Below are positions 10,880 through 22,560 of a DNA stretch of 64,000 bases, piece after piece. The stretch comes from Brachyhypopomus gauderio (Eukaryota > Chordata > Actinopteri > Gymnotiformes > Hypopomidae): positions 31,059,206-31,123,205 of the forward strand of contig NC_135214.1 of assembly GCF_052324685.1 (NCBI RefSeq), given 5' to 3'. Both the position numbers and the translations under genes were made by a program. The notes beneath the pieces are model-generated. The model worked only from the letters and a program-made list of their open reading frames with translations. It did no database searches and was not told the DNA's origin. The first letter of the stretch is position 1; each line of letters starts with the position of its first letter.

Positions 10880-10952
10880 GACCACTAGGATGACTTAAAT
10901 GTCTTTTGACTTTGCCCATGGAGTTTGGATATTAGCTCTGTCTGAGTTGGTC
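10880..10952 (+). ncRNA. SNORD44: SNORD44-like snoRNA with degenerate C box
   Basis: The D-box guide ATTAGCTCTGTCTGA resembles SNORD44, which pairs with the AGAGCTAAT segment of 18S rRNA. D CTGA is at 10942-10945, and a GACCA/TGGTC terminal stem closes it. The C box region reads GGATGAC, as if three bases of the mammalian GGATGATGA were lost, so function is uncertain. Confidence 0.65.
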
Positions 10953-11104
10953 ATCTGATCACGTAAGACCTCATAGCCATTGTTTCAGCCTGTTCTAACA
11001 GGTATATACTCATTGACAGGTGAGGCCATCCACGTTACCAAGTGCTTCGAAAATGCTGTTGGCTACCTAAGGTTTGTTTACACAAAAATGCTAGCCTTCA
11101 CCTG

Positions 11105-11173
11105 GGGTTCAGTGATGTTTTACAAATGTCTGACCTGAACATTTAATGTGGACAGTTTCTCACTGAGTAACCC
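11105..11173 (+). ncRNA. SNORD78: C/D-box snoRNA SNORD78
   Basis: C box GTGATGT 11112-11118 (the last base is also non-consensus in human SNORD78), guide ACAAATGTCTGACCTGAA, D CTGA 11163-11166. A perfect GGGTT/AACCC terminal stem closes it. Confidence 0.92.
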
Positions 11174-11224
11174 AAGTTCTGACACATTTGTTGAAATGGA
11201 GAGTTTTGCACTTTAATTTTTTAT

Positions 11225-12555
11225 CTTTCCATTACCTGCAGGTGACTAGTGTCATGGGACTTGATCCACTGCTGCAGTGCACATGATCAGGTGAGTTGGC
11301 AGCCGAAGATATGAGTGACTAGTCCTGTGTACAACCCATGATTAAGAGATTCTGCCAAATGAATCTGCTGATTATACCCATTTATATATGAGGTTGTTGT
11401 AGACAAGTGACTTTATTCAGGTAATGTGGGTTTGCCTGACTGCCTTTTCTACTCATCAGGATGTGAGTGTTTGAACCCTGGCTTCCATCCATCATCTGGA
11501 GGTGAAGACTACATTTGCTGACTGGACAAGTGGTTGTCTAGTTTCTTGTCAATTTAAATTGACTGACTTGAATGTGCAAATAAACATGAATTTATAATAT
11601 GAATGCTTATAATATGAATGCAAGTCTCTTTACTGGTGTTGAGTTGATAAACCTCCCAGAAAAAGTAATTGTTCACTTTCCATTACCTGCAGGTGACTAG
11701 TGTCATGGGACTTGATCCACTGCTGCAGTGCACATGATCAGGTGAGTTGGCAGCCGAAGATATGAGTGACTAGTCCTGTGTACAACCCATGATTAAGAGA
11801 TTCTGCCAAATGAATCTGCTGATTATACCCATTTATATATGAGGTTGTTGTAGACAAGTGACTTTATTCAGGTAATGTGGGTTTGCCTGACTGCCTTTTC
11901 TACTCATCAGGATGTGAGTGTTTGAACCCTGGCTTCCATCCATCATCTGGAGGTGAAGACTACATTTGCTGACTGGACAAGTGGTTGTCTAGTTTCTTGT
12001 CAATTTAAATTGACTGACTTGAATGTGCAAATAAACATGAATTTATAATATGAATGCTTATAATATGAATGCAAGTCTCTTTACTGGTGTTGAGTTGATA
12101 AACCTCCCAGAAAAAGTAATTGTTCACTTTCCATTACCTGCAGGTGACTAGTGTCATGGGACTTGATCCACTGCTGCAGTGCACATGATCAGGTGAGTTT
12201 GCAGCCGAAGATATGAGTGACTAGTCCTGTGTACAACCCATGATTAAGAGATTCTGCCAAATGAATCTGCTGATTATACCCATTTATATATGAGGTTGTT
12301 GTAGACAAGTGACTTTATTCAGTTAATGTGGGTTTGCCTGACTGCCTTTTCTACTCATCAGGATGTGAGTGTTTGAACCCTGGCTTCCATCCATCATCTG
12401 GAGGTGAAGAATCCACATTTGCTGACTGGACAATTGGTCGTCTAGTTTCTTGTCAATTTGACTTGAATGTGCAAATAAACATGAATTTATAATATGAATG
12501 CAAGTCTCTTTACTGGTGTTGAGTTGATAAACCTCCCAGAAAAAGTAATTGTTCA
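11225..12555 (+). repeat. gas5: Triplicated 451-bp gas5 3' end
   Basis: Three head-to-tail copies: 11225-11675, 11676-12126 and 12127-12555. The first two are 451 bp and nearly identical; the third is 22 bp shorter through small deletions. Each copy holds a 49-nt exon, an intron, the terminal exon and an AATAAA signal. No confident C/D snoRNA is seen in the unit's intron. Confidence 0.93.
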
Positions 12556-12822
12556 GCTCCTTTATGGGGAAGGTATGGTTTGGAGACTTGAATCCACGGA
12601 CGTAATTTGGGGGGTTAAAACTGGTTTAGAGCAGGTTTTACTGACCGTGGGGGGGGGGGGGTGTCGCGTGAAGCCTTCGGCAACGGAGGTCGGGAATTGA
12701 CGGAAGTGACGTCAGTTAAATTCCTGTCCAGTGAGAATCCTGATGGTACGTCTTTACGTACGAGTAACGAATGGGTCTGATGAAGTGGTCTGGATGGCTG
12801 CGATGAAAATATCTTTCGGGTC
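12556..12822 (+). promoter_or_regulatory. tor3a: tor3a promoter region with ETS/CRE composite site
   Basis: CGGAAGTGACGTCA at 12701-12714 fuses an ETS core (CGGAAG) to a perfect palindromic CRE (TGACGTCA, 12707-12714). It lies about 110 bp before the tor3a start codon. A poly-G run lies at about 12650-12661. The transcription start is not determined. Confidence 0.6.
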
Positions 12823-15667
12823 ATGCGTGATTTCACTAGACAGTTTACGTCCTTCCCGGTCCTGATGCTCGTCTTAATATTCTCCACGCTTTCGGCAGTC
12901 TCCGTTAAAGCTCATTTCCTTCAGTTTGATAGCATCTCCAATATCTCGACGTATTACTTCAACTACGTCTATTGCCATGTTTGGGAAGGGGAATGTCAGC
13001 CAAACCAGGACGACGCCACTCAACAAGGTAGTAAGAATGAAATCATCTCGTTTTGAGCTCGAGACGATCGTTCACGTCTCGCATGCTGTCGCTGGTTTTG
13101 CACTAGCCGGCGGAAAGCTGGTCTAAGCTCTCTATAATAGTCATTTGTAGAGTAACACTTTCCCTTTCTCGACGAAGAGCGTTTTGAATGTCGGTGGTGC
13201 ACGCTACGCCCGGGTCCACATGTGTTCCCCTTTCTGCGGTGGTTGCAGTGCCTACAGGAGATGTTTGGTCCTGGTTTCATCAAGATTACATTGGCATGGC
13301 CACTGCCTGGTACTGCAGCCTTGGACAGTGCTGTGAATCAGGCGACTGCAGGATTACTAATAACATCACCGGTATGATTAAGTATTTCTTTTGAAACCAG
13401 TGGCTGCAACTGTGACCCCACAGTTTTCTTTCAGTGTTGAATCATTATTAAACCTTTTGTGGACTAGGTAAAATGTTTTCCTTTTTTTCCATAAAGTTCA
13501 GGCTGTAACATTTTGCTATTTTCTCTTGAATGGCATGTGTGTGTGCACGCATATTTAGGACTGGAAAGAGATCTACAGCTGAGACTTCATGGGCAGCATC
13601 TGGTTCAGTCTGTGGTTCTGAAAGCTATTCAAGGCTTTATTAATAACCCAGACTCCAACAAGCCCCTAACCCTCTCCTTCCACGGCTGGTCCGGCACGGG
13701 TAAAAACTTTGTGGCCAGGATGGTGGCGGACAACCTGTACCGGGACGGAATGAAGAGCGAGTGTGTGCGTTTGTTCATCGCCCCGTTCCACTTCCCACAC
13801 ACACGATTAGTGGACGTGTACAAGGTGAGCAGGGCTTTTGACGCGGACACACTGTCACGGTCACCAAGTTCTGTACATGTGTCTCTTTTTTGTGTTTAAC
13901 TATTATTGTTTTGATACTTGAACCTTTCATTGCCAAGTTGGTGAAGTGGCATGGTGGGGGTGAGGTTGGGGGATCGTTAGTAGTTCTGGGAACAGCCTGG
14001 TAATAGATAAGATCTCACTGTTTGGGATTGGTGTGGTAGTGTTCCTATATTTTCTACATTTCAACCAGTTTTAAAATTCAACCAATGTAGTTTTGAATTG
14101 CATCCATTAGCAAAGAGGAAATTGGTATTTACAGTTTATTTACAGTGTATGACTTAGTTATATAGATGAAGATCTGCTCCAGAATCTTATGATAAACAGA
14201 TATATATGTAGTGAGAACATGCATTGTTTTGTAGAAAGCATCACTGTAATGAGATGTTTTATATCTGGATGTATTTTTGTATATGTGTGTATCAGCTGTT
14301 TAGAAAACCATGTCAGCATTTTGACAAATATTGCAGAATCAGACTTCATCGTCACATTGTGTGTGTGTGTGTGTATTTTAGGGTCAGCTGAAAGAGGTCA
14401 TCAGAGACATGGTTCTGCGATGCCCACAGACACTCTTTATCTTTGATGAAGCCGAGAAGTTGCACCCTGGTCTCATAGATGCGATCAAGCCCTATCTGGG
14501 TCACTATGATCATGTGGATGGGGTCAGCTACAGACGGGCCATATTCCTGTTTCTCAGGTTGGTATGCCCTTCGACCTAAAGAGTTTAATTTGAAATCCAA
14601 ACATAATGAATCTTAAAGAGCTGGTGTGGTTTATGCTGCATCCTCCAGTATGATGCCTGGTAGAGAGGTTCAATGTCTAGGGCAGGGGTACTCAACTGGC
14701 GTACCGCGGCCCGGATCCGGACCCGAACGCAGTGCTGTCCGGACCCAATCTCATTCCTGATTAACTGGATACGGACCAAAACAAAACCGGAGCATTTATT
14801 AATGATAAATGATTAATGATACCATTCTGCTGATGTCAGTAAAACACATGATAGCTCAGTAGCAATGTAGTAGGCAGTATAATGGCAGATATGGAGATAG
14901 GTGATAAAGTCTGGGAGGATAAGAGTTCGACCTTTTTTTTTTTTCTTTTTTTTTACATTGCCATTGGTTGGATCCGAAGTGTGATGGCAATTATTGAGAC
15001 CAGAGGAAGCTACAGAAGTGTATTTACTACATTTAATGTGTTTGTATAGTAATATAGCTGGTGCTGCCATCAATGAGGTTGCACTGGATTTCTGGCACTC
15101 GGGACAGAACCGAGAGGATATTGGGATGGAAGATCTGGAGCATCGACTCCGAGCTGAATCCATGGAGGCTGACGGTATTGTATCTCGTTTAGTAAACATA
15201 CATGAAATAGACATTTTACACACACACACACATAATTTGATTGTTTTAAAACCTGATTTAACAATTTGTTAGTTGATGTGGTTCCTATTATTAAAAACAG
15301 GCCTTCACAAGCCTTCATAAACAGTAGCCACAATTGTTATTAATATCTTAATTCTGTCTCTCTCTCTCTCTCTCACTCTCTCTCACACACACACACACAC
15401 ACACCGTCTCTGTGTGTAGGAGGGTTTGCTCAGAGTGAGCTCATGTCTGGGCATCTGATTGACTTCTTTGTACCGTTTTTGCCACTCGAGTACCGTCACG
15501 TGAGACTGTGTGCTCGGGATGCTTACGCTGCCCGCGGTGTGGAGCCAGACGAGGCCACTCTGGACGAGGTGGCCAGAGCCATGCTCTACGTACCAAAAGA
15601 AGAAAAGCTCTTCTCTGCTCAGGGTTGCAAATCTATCCCACAGCGAATCAGCTTCTTTTTACCTTAA
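12823..15667 (+). CDS. tor3a: Torsin-3A, ER-lumenal AAA+ ATPase (complete, 380 aa)
   Basis: The exons are 12823-13027, 13249-13371, 13559-13824, 14382-14557, 15050-15174 and 15420-15667; phases join to 1,143 nt. The ATG at 12823 opens a hydrophobic signal peptide (about residues 10-28). Exon 2 carries the torsin-3A-type cysteine segment CCESGDCRITNN. Walker A is GWSGTGKN (152-159), Walker B FIFDEAEK (DE 220-221), sensor-1 region FLFLSN, and the redox sensor-2 motif GCK is at 367-369. The C-terminus QGCKSIPQRISFFLP resembles TOR3A, not TOR1/2. Torsins act in the ER/nuclear envelope with LAP1/LULL1-type activators; mammalian TOR3A is interferon-responsive, which this sequence does not test. An upstream ATG at 12794 is in another frame. 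The exon 1 and exon 2 borders are the least certain part. Confidence 0.92.
14683..14815. mobile_element. hAT-like (Charlie-type) fragment
   Basis: It begins CAGGGGTACTCAACTGGC followed by GGCCCGGATCCGG, resembling the terminal sequence of vertebrate hAT-Charlie elements. No partner terminus or target duplication could be assigned. It is in a tor3a intron. Confidence 0.4.
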
Positions 15668-17139
15668 TGCAATAACAGTCAGAATCCCCCACCTACTTGA
15701 AAGCAAAAATATACTAAGAAGAAACTGGTATCTTCACCTGCTTTTATTGAGTGGATATGTCGCATGGAGGTTGTCCACACTGACGTGTGTAATGACCCTG
15801 ATTACTGATGAACTAAAGACCTTCTTACACATTTTGTTTTTGTTATGTTTGCTTATTGTACTCTTTCAGAGCAGAAAAGTAAAATCTGCTTAACCTCTGC
15901 ACTTCTTTAAAGTTGTGACGTGCATGTTGTATAAGATGAATTCAAACAGGCATAGAGGGTACAGGTATTAGTGGGAATAATTACCAACATTCATCAGAGA
16001 GCAGGACCTATGCAGAGTCCAGGAAATGTGTTTTTAATTTTTTTATTTGCATTATCAATGTGACAGGGATGCTTTAATTTCTAATTATTGTACATTGTGA
16101 AATTGCATGGTAGTGTTTGCATTGTCATTACTGGGTGAAATATGTTGGCGTGATAAGATATGTTAACTTGAATATAAAAGATGAAAGTTTATTGGCTTAT
16201 ATTGGGGTTTTGGTTATCAACTGGTGAGCATTCTATTAAAATCTAATTTTTTGAGTTTCATTTGCATGCATTTGCATTTGCTAGAATATCGCCAATAATG
16301 TTGTATATTCAAGAAGATTTTATTAATTTAAAGATTCTATATTTTGAAGTTTTTAAATATTTTGTTTAGTTTTTGGATTTTTGTGTCAGTATTTACTTTC
16401 TGAAAGTATCCACTTGCATCAACTAATGACCCAAATACACGTTTGGGGAGAATTCACTTTTAACTGTTGCAGTGGAGCTGAATGTAACTTAATACTTTAA
16501 CGGATTAATGTCTATTTTTGTGAATGACTTCCTAACTCTCCAAAGAAAGAATCTAATCTATCAATGCATTAGTCTGCCCACTGGCATTATGTAAACATGG
16601 AGGCATAGGAAACACATTTTTCTTTAACATAAATATGGCAATATATCTATAAACAGTTTATGTAATTTTCGTACTCCTATAAGGTTTGGGCCAGACCATG
16701 GCTTTCAAATACTATGAATAATACTGGTGAGAGTATTTTACTCAAACATTAGAGTGAATGTTCGACAATAGCATACCAAGTTACCAAAACGTATCTATTG
16801 TAAAATAACACTGTTTTCCAATGTTTTTTGTTATGGCTGTATCTTATAAAGACTTTCAGAAAAATGTTGTTTGCGCAGTTATTTTTTTGCCCCTTCTTTT
16901 ACCCGCTTGTTAGATCAAATTAATCGAAATAATTACTGCAGTTGTTTAAATTATATGCTTACTGAGGTAAAGCCTATAAAAACCTATAATAGAACATATA
17001 AATGAAATATTGTATTTACAGTTATATCAATAGCAATTAGAAGACACAACCTTTTGTAACGTACAACCTGGTTACTGCTTGTAATAGGCTGTTTTTTCCA
17101 TCTCGAGACCATTATTTCATTATTATAGACTACATGGCT
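15668..17139. other. tor3a 3' flank and intergenic AT-rich region
   Basis: After the tor3a stop there is about 1.4 kb of AT-rich sequence with no coding exon. I found no clear AATAAA close to the stop, so the tor3a 3' end is undefined. Confidence 0.55.
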
Positions 17140-17261
17140 TAGCGCGTGCTCCGTTTGCATTGGCCAAAGAGAATAGCCGGTGAATCTTTCACAAATTATC
17201 TGATTGGCTAGTGACTGTGACGCGGCGTTCTGACGGGCTCGACCAATGAGAGCAGGCCATC
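17140..17261 (+). promoter_or_regulatory. calr4: calr4 promoter with ER stress response element-like sites
   Basis: Three CCAAT boxes lie 200-300 bp before the calr4 ATG. Two have ERSE spacing (CCAAT-N9-CCACG). On the minus strand, 17145-17163 reads CCAAT-N9-GCACG (one mismatch in the second half-site). On the plus strand, 17243-17261 reads CCAAT-N9-CCATC (two mismatches). A further ATTGG is at 17203-17207. This is the architecture of ATF6/NF-Y-controlled ER chaperone promoters. Confidence 0.6.
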
Positions 17262-17456
17262 TGTTCCGAGACTAGAGGAGAACCTTCGCAAAAGATACAA
17301 GTGGCGATCCTATTTTTTTAAGAAAGCGTGCAACTACAAGACTACCCGGCATTGATGCATGCATTAGCTGGGTGCCATATACTTTGCAAGCTTATATGTA
17401 TATATAGTATTTAGTATCTTTATCGGCACCGTGTGAACGAATCTCCATCTGCAGAT

Positions 17457-20400
17457 ATGTCAACGTTGCTTATGATGACCATTTCATTGGCATTAATCAC
17501 CGCAGAACCATTAGTGTATTTTCGAGAGCAATTTGAAGACGGAGGTAATGTGCAAATTGTGAAACTCGGGGTGATGTTAACTAACCAGCTAGATAAATGT
17601 GCATACTCGGAATGTTTCAATAAATTCATTTATATAAATACGTTAGGCCGCGCGTCTTCTGTAGCCAGTTTTGCTCATATTTAGCCGATATATGTAACTG
17701 CCAAGGCTGCTAATCTCGTTTAATCTCACTAGCTAGTGGCTTGGCCTCCCGGGTCAGAACCGAACCGAAGCTGCCGGCCAGCTCGTGTGTTGTGGTAGAG
17801 CAGCTGGTCTCTCACCATTTGAAGTCATGGACGTCTGGAGGCTGCACATGCTACCTAATGTTGAGGATAAAAACATTAAACTAGCTATCTAAGTAGTCAA
17901 ATCCGTATATAGCTTGGGTTAAATGAATAATGACTTCAGCAGGATCGTACGGTACGTTTAGTTGTTGTGCCAAATGTTTTTTTTGCTGTAAAATAAACGT
18001 TTCTGCAACGGTATTTGTTAGATGACTGGAAAACCCGATGGGTGGAATCGGAGCACAAGTCGGACTATGGGAAGTTTGTGCTTTCCGCCGGCAAATTTTA
18101 TGGAGATGCAGAGAAGGACAAAGGTGAGATTTACCTGCTTTTTCTTGTTCAGTGCAGCAGTTGTCATATTTGCTTTGATGCTCCTTTCATGATCATCCAT
18201 CTTTTGTCGTTGTAAGCTGAGTGATACACTCTGTGTTAGCTGAAATGCTTCGGAAAATCCTCTTTCATATTACTGCGCACTATAGAAATAAGTTATTTGT
18301 ATAAAAGTTATTAAAATGGTTTGTCTTTATGAGAAATGTAGAATTTCCATGTTGTGTATCAGTGTTGTCACTGAGTGGGAAATGGTTGTGTTGTCATACA
18401 GGCCTGCAGACCAGTCAGGATGCTCGATTTTACTCCGTCTCATCCCGGTTCAAGGAATTCAGCAACGAGGACCAGCCACTTGTAGTGCAGTTCACAGTCA
18501 AACATGAGCAGAGCATAGATTGTGGTGGAGGCTATATTAAGCTTTTCCCCTCCGATCTCAAACAAGAAGACATGCATGGAGATTCTGTATACAATATTAT
18601 GTTTGGTGAGCGTTTCGCACTTAAGCTGAATTTTTTCTTTATCCACACAGTTGCATTGAGAATCTGTGTGTTGTCTGGTTCACAACTTCAGACATCTTTA
18701 ATAGGTTTTCCAAAAATGTTTAGGTCCTGATATCTGTGGCCCTGGCACCAAGAAGGTTCATGTGATCTTCAATTACAAGGGCAAGAATCATTTGATTAAC
18801 AAAGACATCAGGTGCAAGGTAAAGTCAGCTGTGAATTTTCCCCCCAAGCAGAATGTTTAAATTGTGTCTTTTATCACCACTCTAATCCATTTAATGTGGT
18901 GTTTGCTAGGATGACGAATACACCCACTTGTACACGCTGATCGTTAATCCTGACAACACGTACGAGGTGAAGATCGACAATAAGGAGGTGGAGTCGGGAT
19001 CTTTGGAGGACGATTGGGACTTCTTGCCCCCGAAGAAGATCAAAGATCCTGATGCCAAGAAGCCTGAGGACTGGGATGAGCGGGAGAAGATTGATGATCC
19101 TGACGACAAGAAACCTGAGGTGGGCTGTCAAGTGCGATTCATGAGCAATGAGTTTAAGGCATTTACAGAAAGGTCTCGTCTCAATACTAACCATAAAAGT
19201 GTCATCACTCATCATCTCAGTGTCTTGGGGGAGTTTAGAGAGGTGATCTTTTGAAGAGATTCCACTGCCTCCTCTAAAAGCTACCAATTTCTATTGCTGG
19301 CTGTAGGACTGGGACAAGCCTGAGAATGTTCCGGATCCCGATGCCAAGAAACCCGACGACTGGGATGATGAGATGGATGGGGAATGGGAGGCTCCCATGG
19401 TTACCAACCCTGAGTACAAGGTACACAAATCTCTTATTAATTCAGCTAATTCGGCTTTTTTCCTTTCGTTTTTCATTTTCCTCCCACTTATTTCTAAACA
19501 GCTACATGTTGAAGAATCCATAAATATTTCTTCTTCTTATGCACATCAACTTGCATGAAGTTACTGAATTGGACTTTGGCTGGTGCTTCAGAAAGCCTAT
19601 CTTGTGTGTGACCGCCACCTCCAGAGAGATGTCTGGGGGAAGGGCTAGCGTAAGGGATGCATTTCTGCTCCCTCTGAGATGAGACAAAATACTTTTAGAA
19701 TCTGAAAACAATCAATATAATTTTGCCATGTATAAAACAATAATTCTCCTTTGAAGTCACGAGTATACAGTGCATGTGTTGTAGCTCTTAAAATGTACTG
19801 CACAGAGGAGAAGATATTTGTGAATTGGAAAAATAGTATTTTGAAAGCATTTCAAAAAGATTATCACCTTTCTTAGGGTGAGTGGAAGCCAAAACAGATC
19901 GACAATCCTGCCTACAAGGGTAAATGGGTGCACCCAGAGATCAATAACCCTGAATATAGTCCCCAGCCTGAACTCTACAAATATAAAAGCACAGGAGTGA
20001 TTGGTCTGGACCTGTGGCAGGTATGGTTCATGTTGTGACAAAGCTTCAAGAGATATTCATATTCATTTTCCAAGATATTCATATTCCATATTCATTTTCC
20101 AAGCTTAATGTTGTTTTCATGAAAGTACATATGTTTTATTTTTGTTTTTTTTTAATAGCTAATTTTAATTATTTGTAACAGGTGAAGTCTGGCACAATTT
20201 TCGACAACTTCTTAATTACCAATGACCCAAAACTAGCAGAAGAGGTTGGAAATGAGACTTGGGGAGCAACAAAGGTATAATCACACCTCCTCTGATTCCT
20301 AAAATTCAAATCAGTGACTAAGATTTATTTTGTAACTATAATGTAATGAAATTTAAAAACCGGGTGATCCTCATTGTGGATGGATGTGCAACGATGTGAA

Positions 20401-20994
20401 CACCCACTTTGGACAAAGTGATAAAAATGTGCAAAGATGCAAAAATATTAAAAAGTAAATGTAGAACCTAATACCAAATCCCAATGGCCAGAGTGTGTAT
20501 AAATAAATATGTAAATACAATGAGACCAGTACATGCATGTGTAATATGTAACATACATACATATGGAATATGTGTCAACCATAATGACGTTTGATCAAGG
20601 TCTGTTGTCTAAAGGTCTGAAATATTTTTATCAAGTCTGTTCATCAACCTAATATTGTTCTAGCTTAAAATGCTTTATGATGGGGCCATATTTCATATAA
20701 GGTCTGTGAGATGTTTGTTCAGTAATGACCTTATCATGAAAGTAGTGGTTACATATTAACCGTTGTCATGTTTGGCTACAACAGGACGCCGAGAAAAAGA
20801 TGAAGGACAGTCAAGAAGAGGAGGAGAGAAAGAAACGAGAAGAAGAAGAGAAGATAAGAAAGGAAGAAGCAAAGGATGAAGAGGAGGAGGAAAAAGATGA
20901 GGAGGATGAAGAGGAAGATGAGGAGGAGGAGGAAGAAGGCGAGGAAGAGGAAGATGAAGAAGAAACAGACTCTAAACTCAAAGATGAGTTGTAA
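17457..20994 (+). CDS. calr4: Calreticulin family, calreticulin-4 (complete, 419 aa)
   Basis: A lumenal Ca2+-binding lectin chaperone of the calnexin cycle. The nine exons are 17457-17544, 18022-18123, 18402-18605, 18724-18818, 18910-19119, 19307-19420, 19877-20020, 20182-20274 and 20785-20994. They total 1,260 nt, and exon sizes such as 102, 204, 95, 210, 114, 144 and 93 nt follow the canonical calreticulin structure. A signal peptide (about 1-17) precedes [13 protein letters not shown]. The globular domain holds CGGGYIKL and, in the next exon, CGPGTKKVH. The P-domain has repeats of the [15 protein letters not shown] type in exons 5-6. The C-tail is a Glu/Asp run ending KDEL, so it is an ER resident. 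Human CALR4 is a pseudogene beside OSBPL9; this copy is fully open. The paralogue call (calr4 rather than calr/calr3) rests mainly on synteny. Confidence 0.94.
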
Positions 20995-22560
20995 AACGTA
21001 TGAAGGAAGTTGAGAGGAACTGATTAAGAAATGCCTCGTCTCGTGGTACATGGTAGACAACTGGACTATTCTGGACATTCCTTTGTCTCTTAGACACTTG
21101 ACTGAAATGTTCCATTCTAATAGTGCAAAAAGTATTTATAACTTAATTGTTTTGAGTTTTGTTAGCGAACACTTAGCATGTTCCAAATGTCCCAGTCTGT
21201 CCCAGCTATTCAGAGAAACTGATCTAAAGGGAAGTATCCTCTATTGTATTGAAATAAGCCTTGTTAAAAAATATATTGTGTTTACACACACATGCAAAAA
21301 ATAGTGATGGATTGGGAGCCTTATGCAGTATGAGTATGTTTGTGTCTTTAAAAAAAAAAGCAAGAAAGTATCTCACAACACTAGTAATTTAAAAACACAA
21401 ATCATTTCTCAACATTTCAATTCTGTAAAATATATTTCCCCCTCCTGTGAACTACAATTGGTATTCTGTTCTCATTCAGTCTTGTTACTGCATAAATCAC
21501 TTGCTGGTTCCTCTTGTAATTTAGTAACCTAGGCTTCCAGTGGATTGTTTCCCCATTGCCGGTGTGTAAGAGGGATGTATTGAAGAGAAAATTAGTCCTT
21601 GCATACCCTGTTGCGTTCATTTTCAACTCTAACCTCAAGATAACATTCAAATTCAAGTGGTCTTGAAATGTCAACTGAACTTCACCAGTCTTGTTTACAG
21701 ACATGTCTTTTATCGTTTTATTCTTAAACAGAAACATAACCATTGTGCAAATACACTGCTGTAGACTGAACCAGAAAGGGATACCACAAAGCTGATTTCA
21801 TGGTTAACAAGTTTACAAAGATTCAGATAGAAAGAGCCCTGATTTATAAATACATCCCAGTCCAAGGATGTCTTTGGTTTAGTCAAAGACTATGCAGGTC
21901 TAAGTCAGAGTAACTCAGCTTTGTTGTATGTCCCTCATATTTGTCCCAGCAAAATATATTTGAACCAATTAACATTATTTTGTGTGTTTTCTGCTTTTGG
22001 GGGGGTGTGAGGGAGATGTTAATAACTAGAGAGATTGGGCACGAATGTTGACTATGTGTATGAAAAACAATACATAATTATTGACTACATTTTTAAAATG
22101 TTGTTTATTTTTAAATTGGTATTAGGAAGGTTAAGCCACAACAAAATTTTGGAGTGTGTTTGGTTAGCACTGCCTCCATTATCACTTCAGGGTTGTGCAT
22201 TAGCAAGTGTGTTTGTGTTCATCATTATGCATAGTTACATTCCAGCCAGTTTCACAGCCAAGTGATTCTACAGTGTTACTGATTAGTTTATAATTGGTTT
22301 TCTTGCATTCAATGAAGTATGTTTGAATGGATTATTTTGAATTTATAACTAAAAGAATGTTCAAATAGAAAACCCACAGACTATGAAATTCAACTGAAGA
22401 CTACATCGGCATAGCAAACCTAATCTTAAGCTGTTGTTGGTTCCTAGACTGAAATTATTAGCATGAGTCTTAAGTGGGACTGTTAATAAGCACTTAAAAA
22501 AATATATTTTTATTTTTAGGTAAAATGCAAAATTACTTGAATTACTTAATAAAGGTGACT
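20995..22560 (+). other. Probable calr4 3'UTR / intergenic
   Basis: About 1.5 kb of AT-rich sequence without exons. An AATAAA at 22548-22553 could end a long 3'UTR, but this is weak. Eps15 starts about 300 bp later. Confidence 0.45.

Larger units (their letters stand above)
8500..12500 (+). ncRNA. gas5: GAS5 snoRNA host gene (spliced non-coding RNA)
   Basis: The host identity comes from intronic snoRNAs in GAS5-like order (SNORD74, 75, 76, 79, 80-like, 44-like, 78). Short exons with no shared reading frame fit a host transcript whose exons are expendable. Likely exons are 8500-8531, 9067-9112, 9340-9369, 9563-9587, 9928-9951, possibly 10168-10185, 10370-10390, 10576-10625, 10822-10840, 11020-11071, 11242-11290 and a terminal exon from 11460 with AATAAA at 11579-11584. 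The last two exons recur at 11693-11741 with 11911 onward, and at 12144-12192 with 12362 onward, with AATAAA at 12030-12035 and 12474-12479. Growth-dependent control through the 5'TOP is expected for the family. Exon borders are read from splice consensus only, and which poly(A) site is used cannot be told from sequence. Confidence 0.9.

Noticed and set aside
11291-11455. Extra snoRNA in the triplicated gas5 intron
   Set aside because: CTGA motifs occur but no matching C box with a closing stem was found, so not called.
20800-20994. Low-complexity acidic ORF as a separate gene
   Set aside because: It is the last exon of calr4, in phase and ending KDEL.
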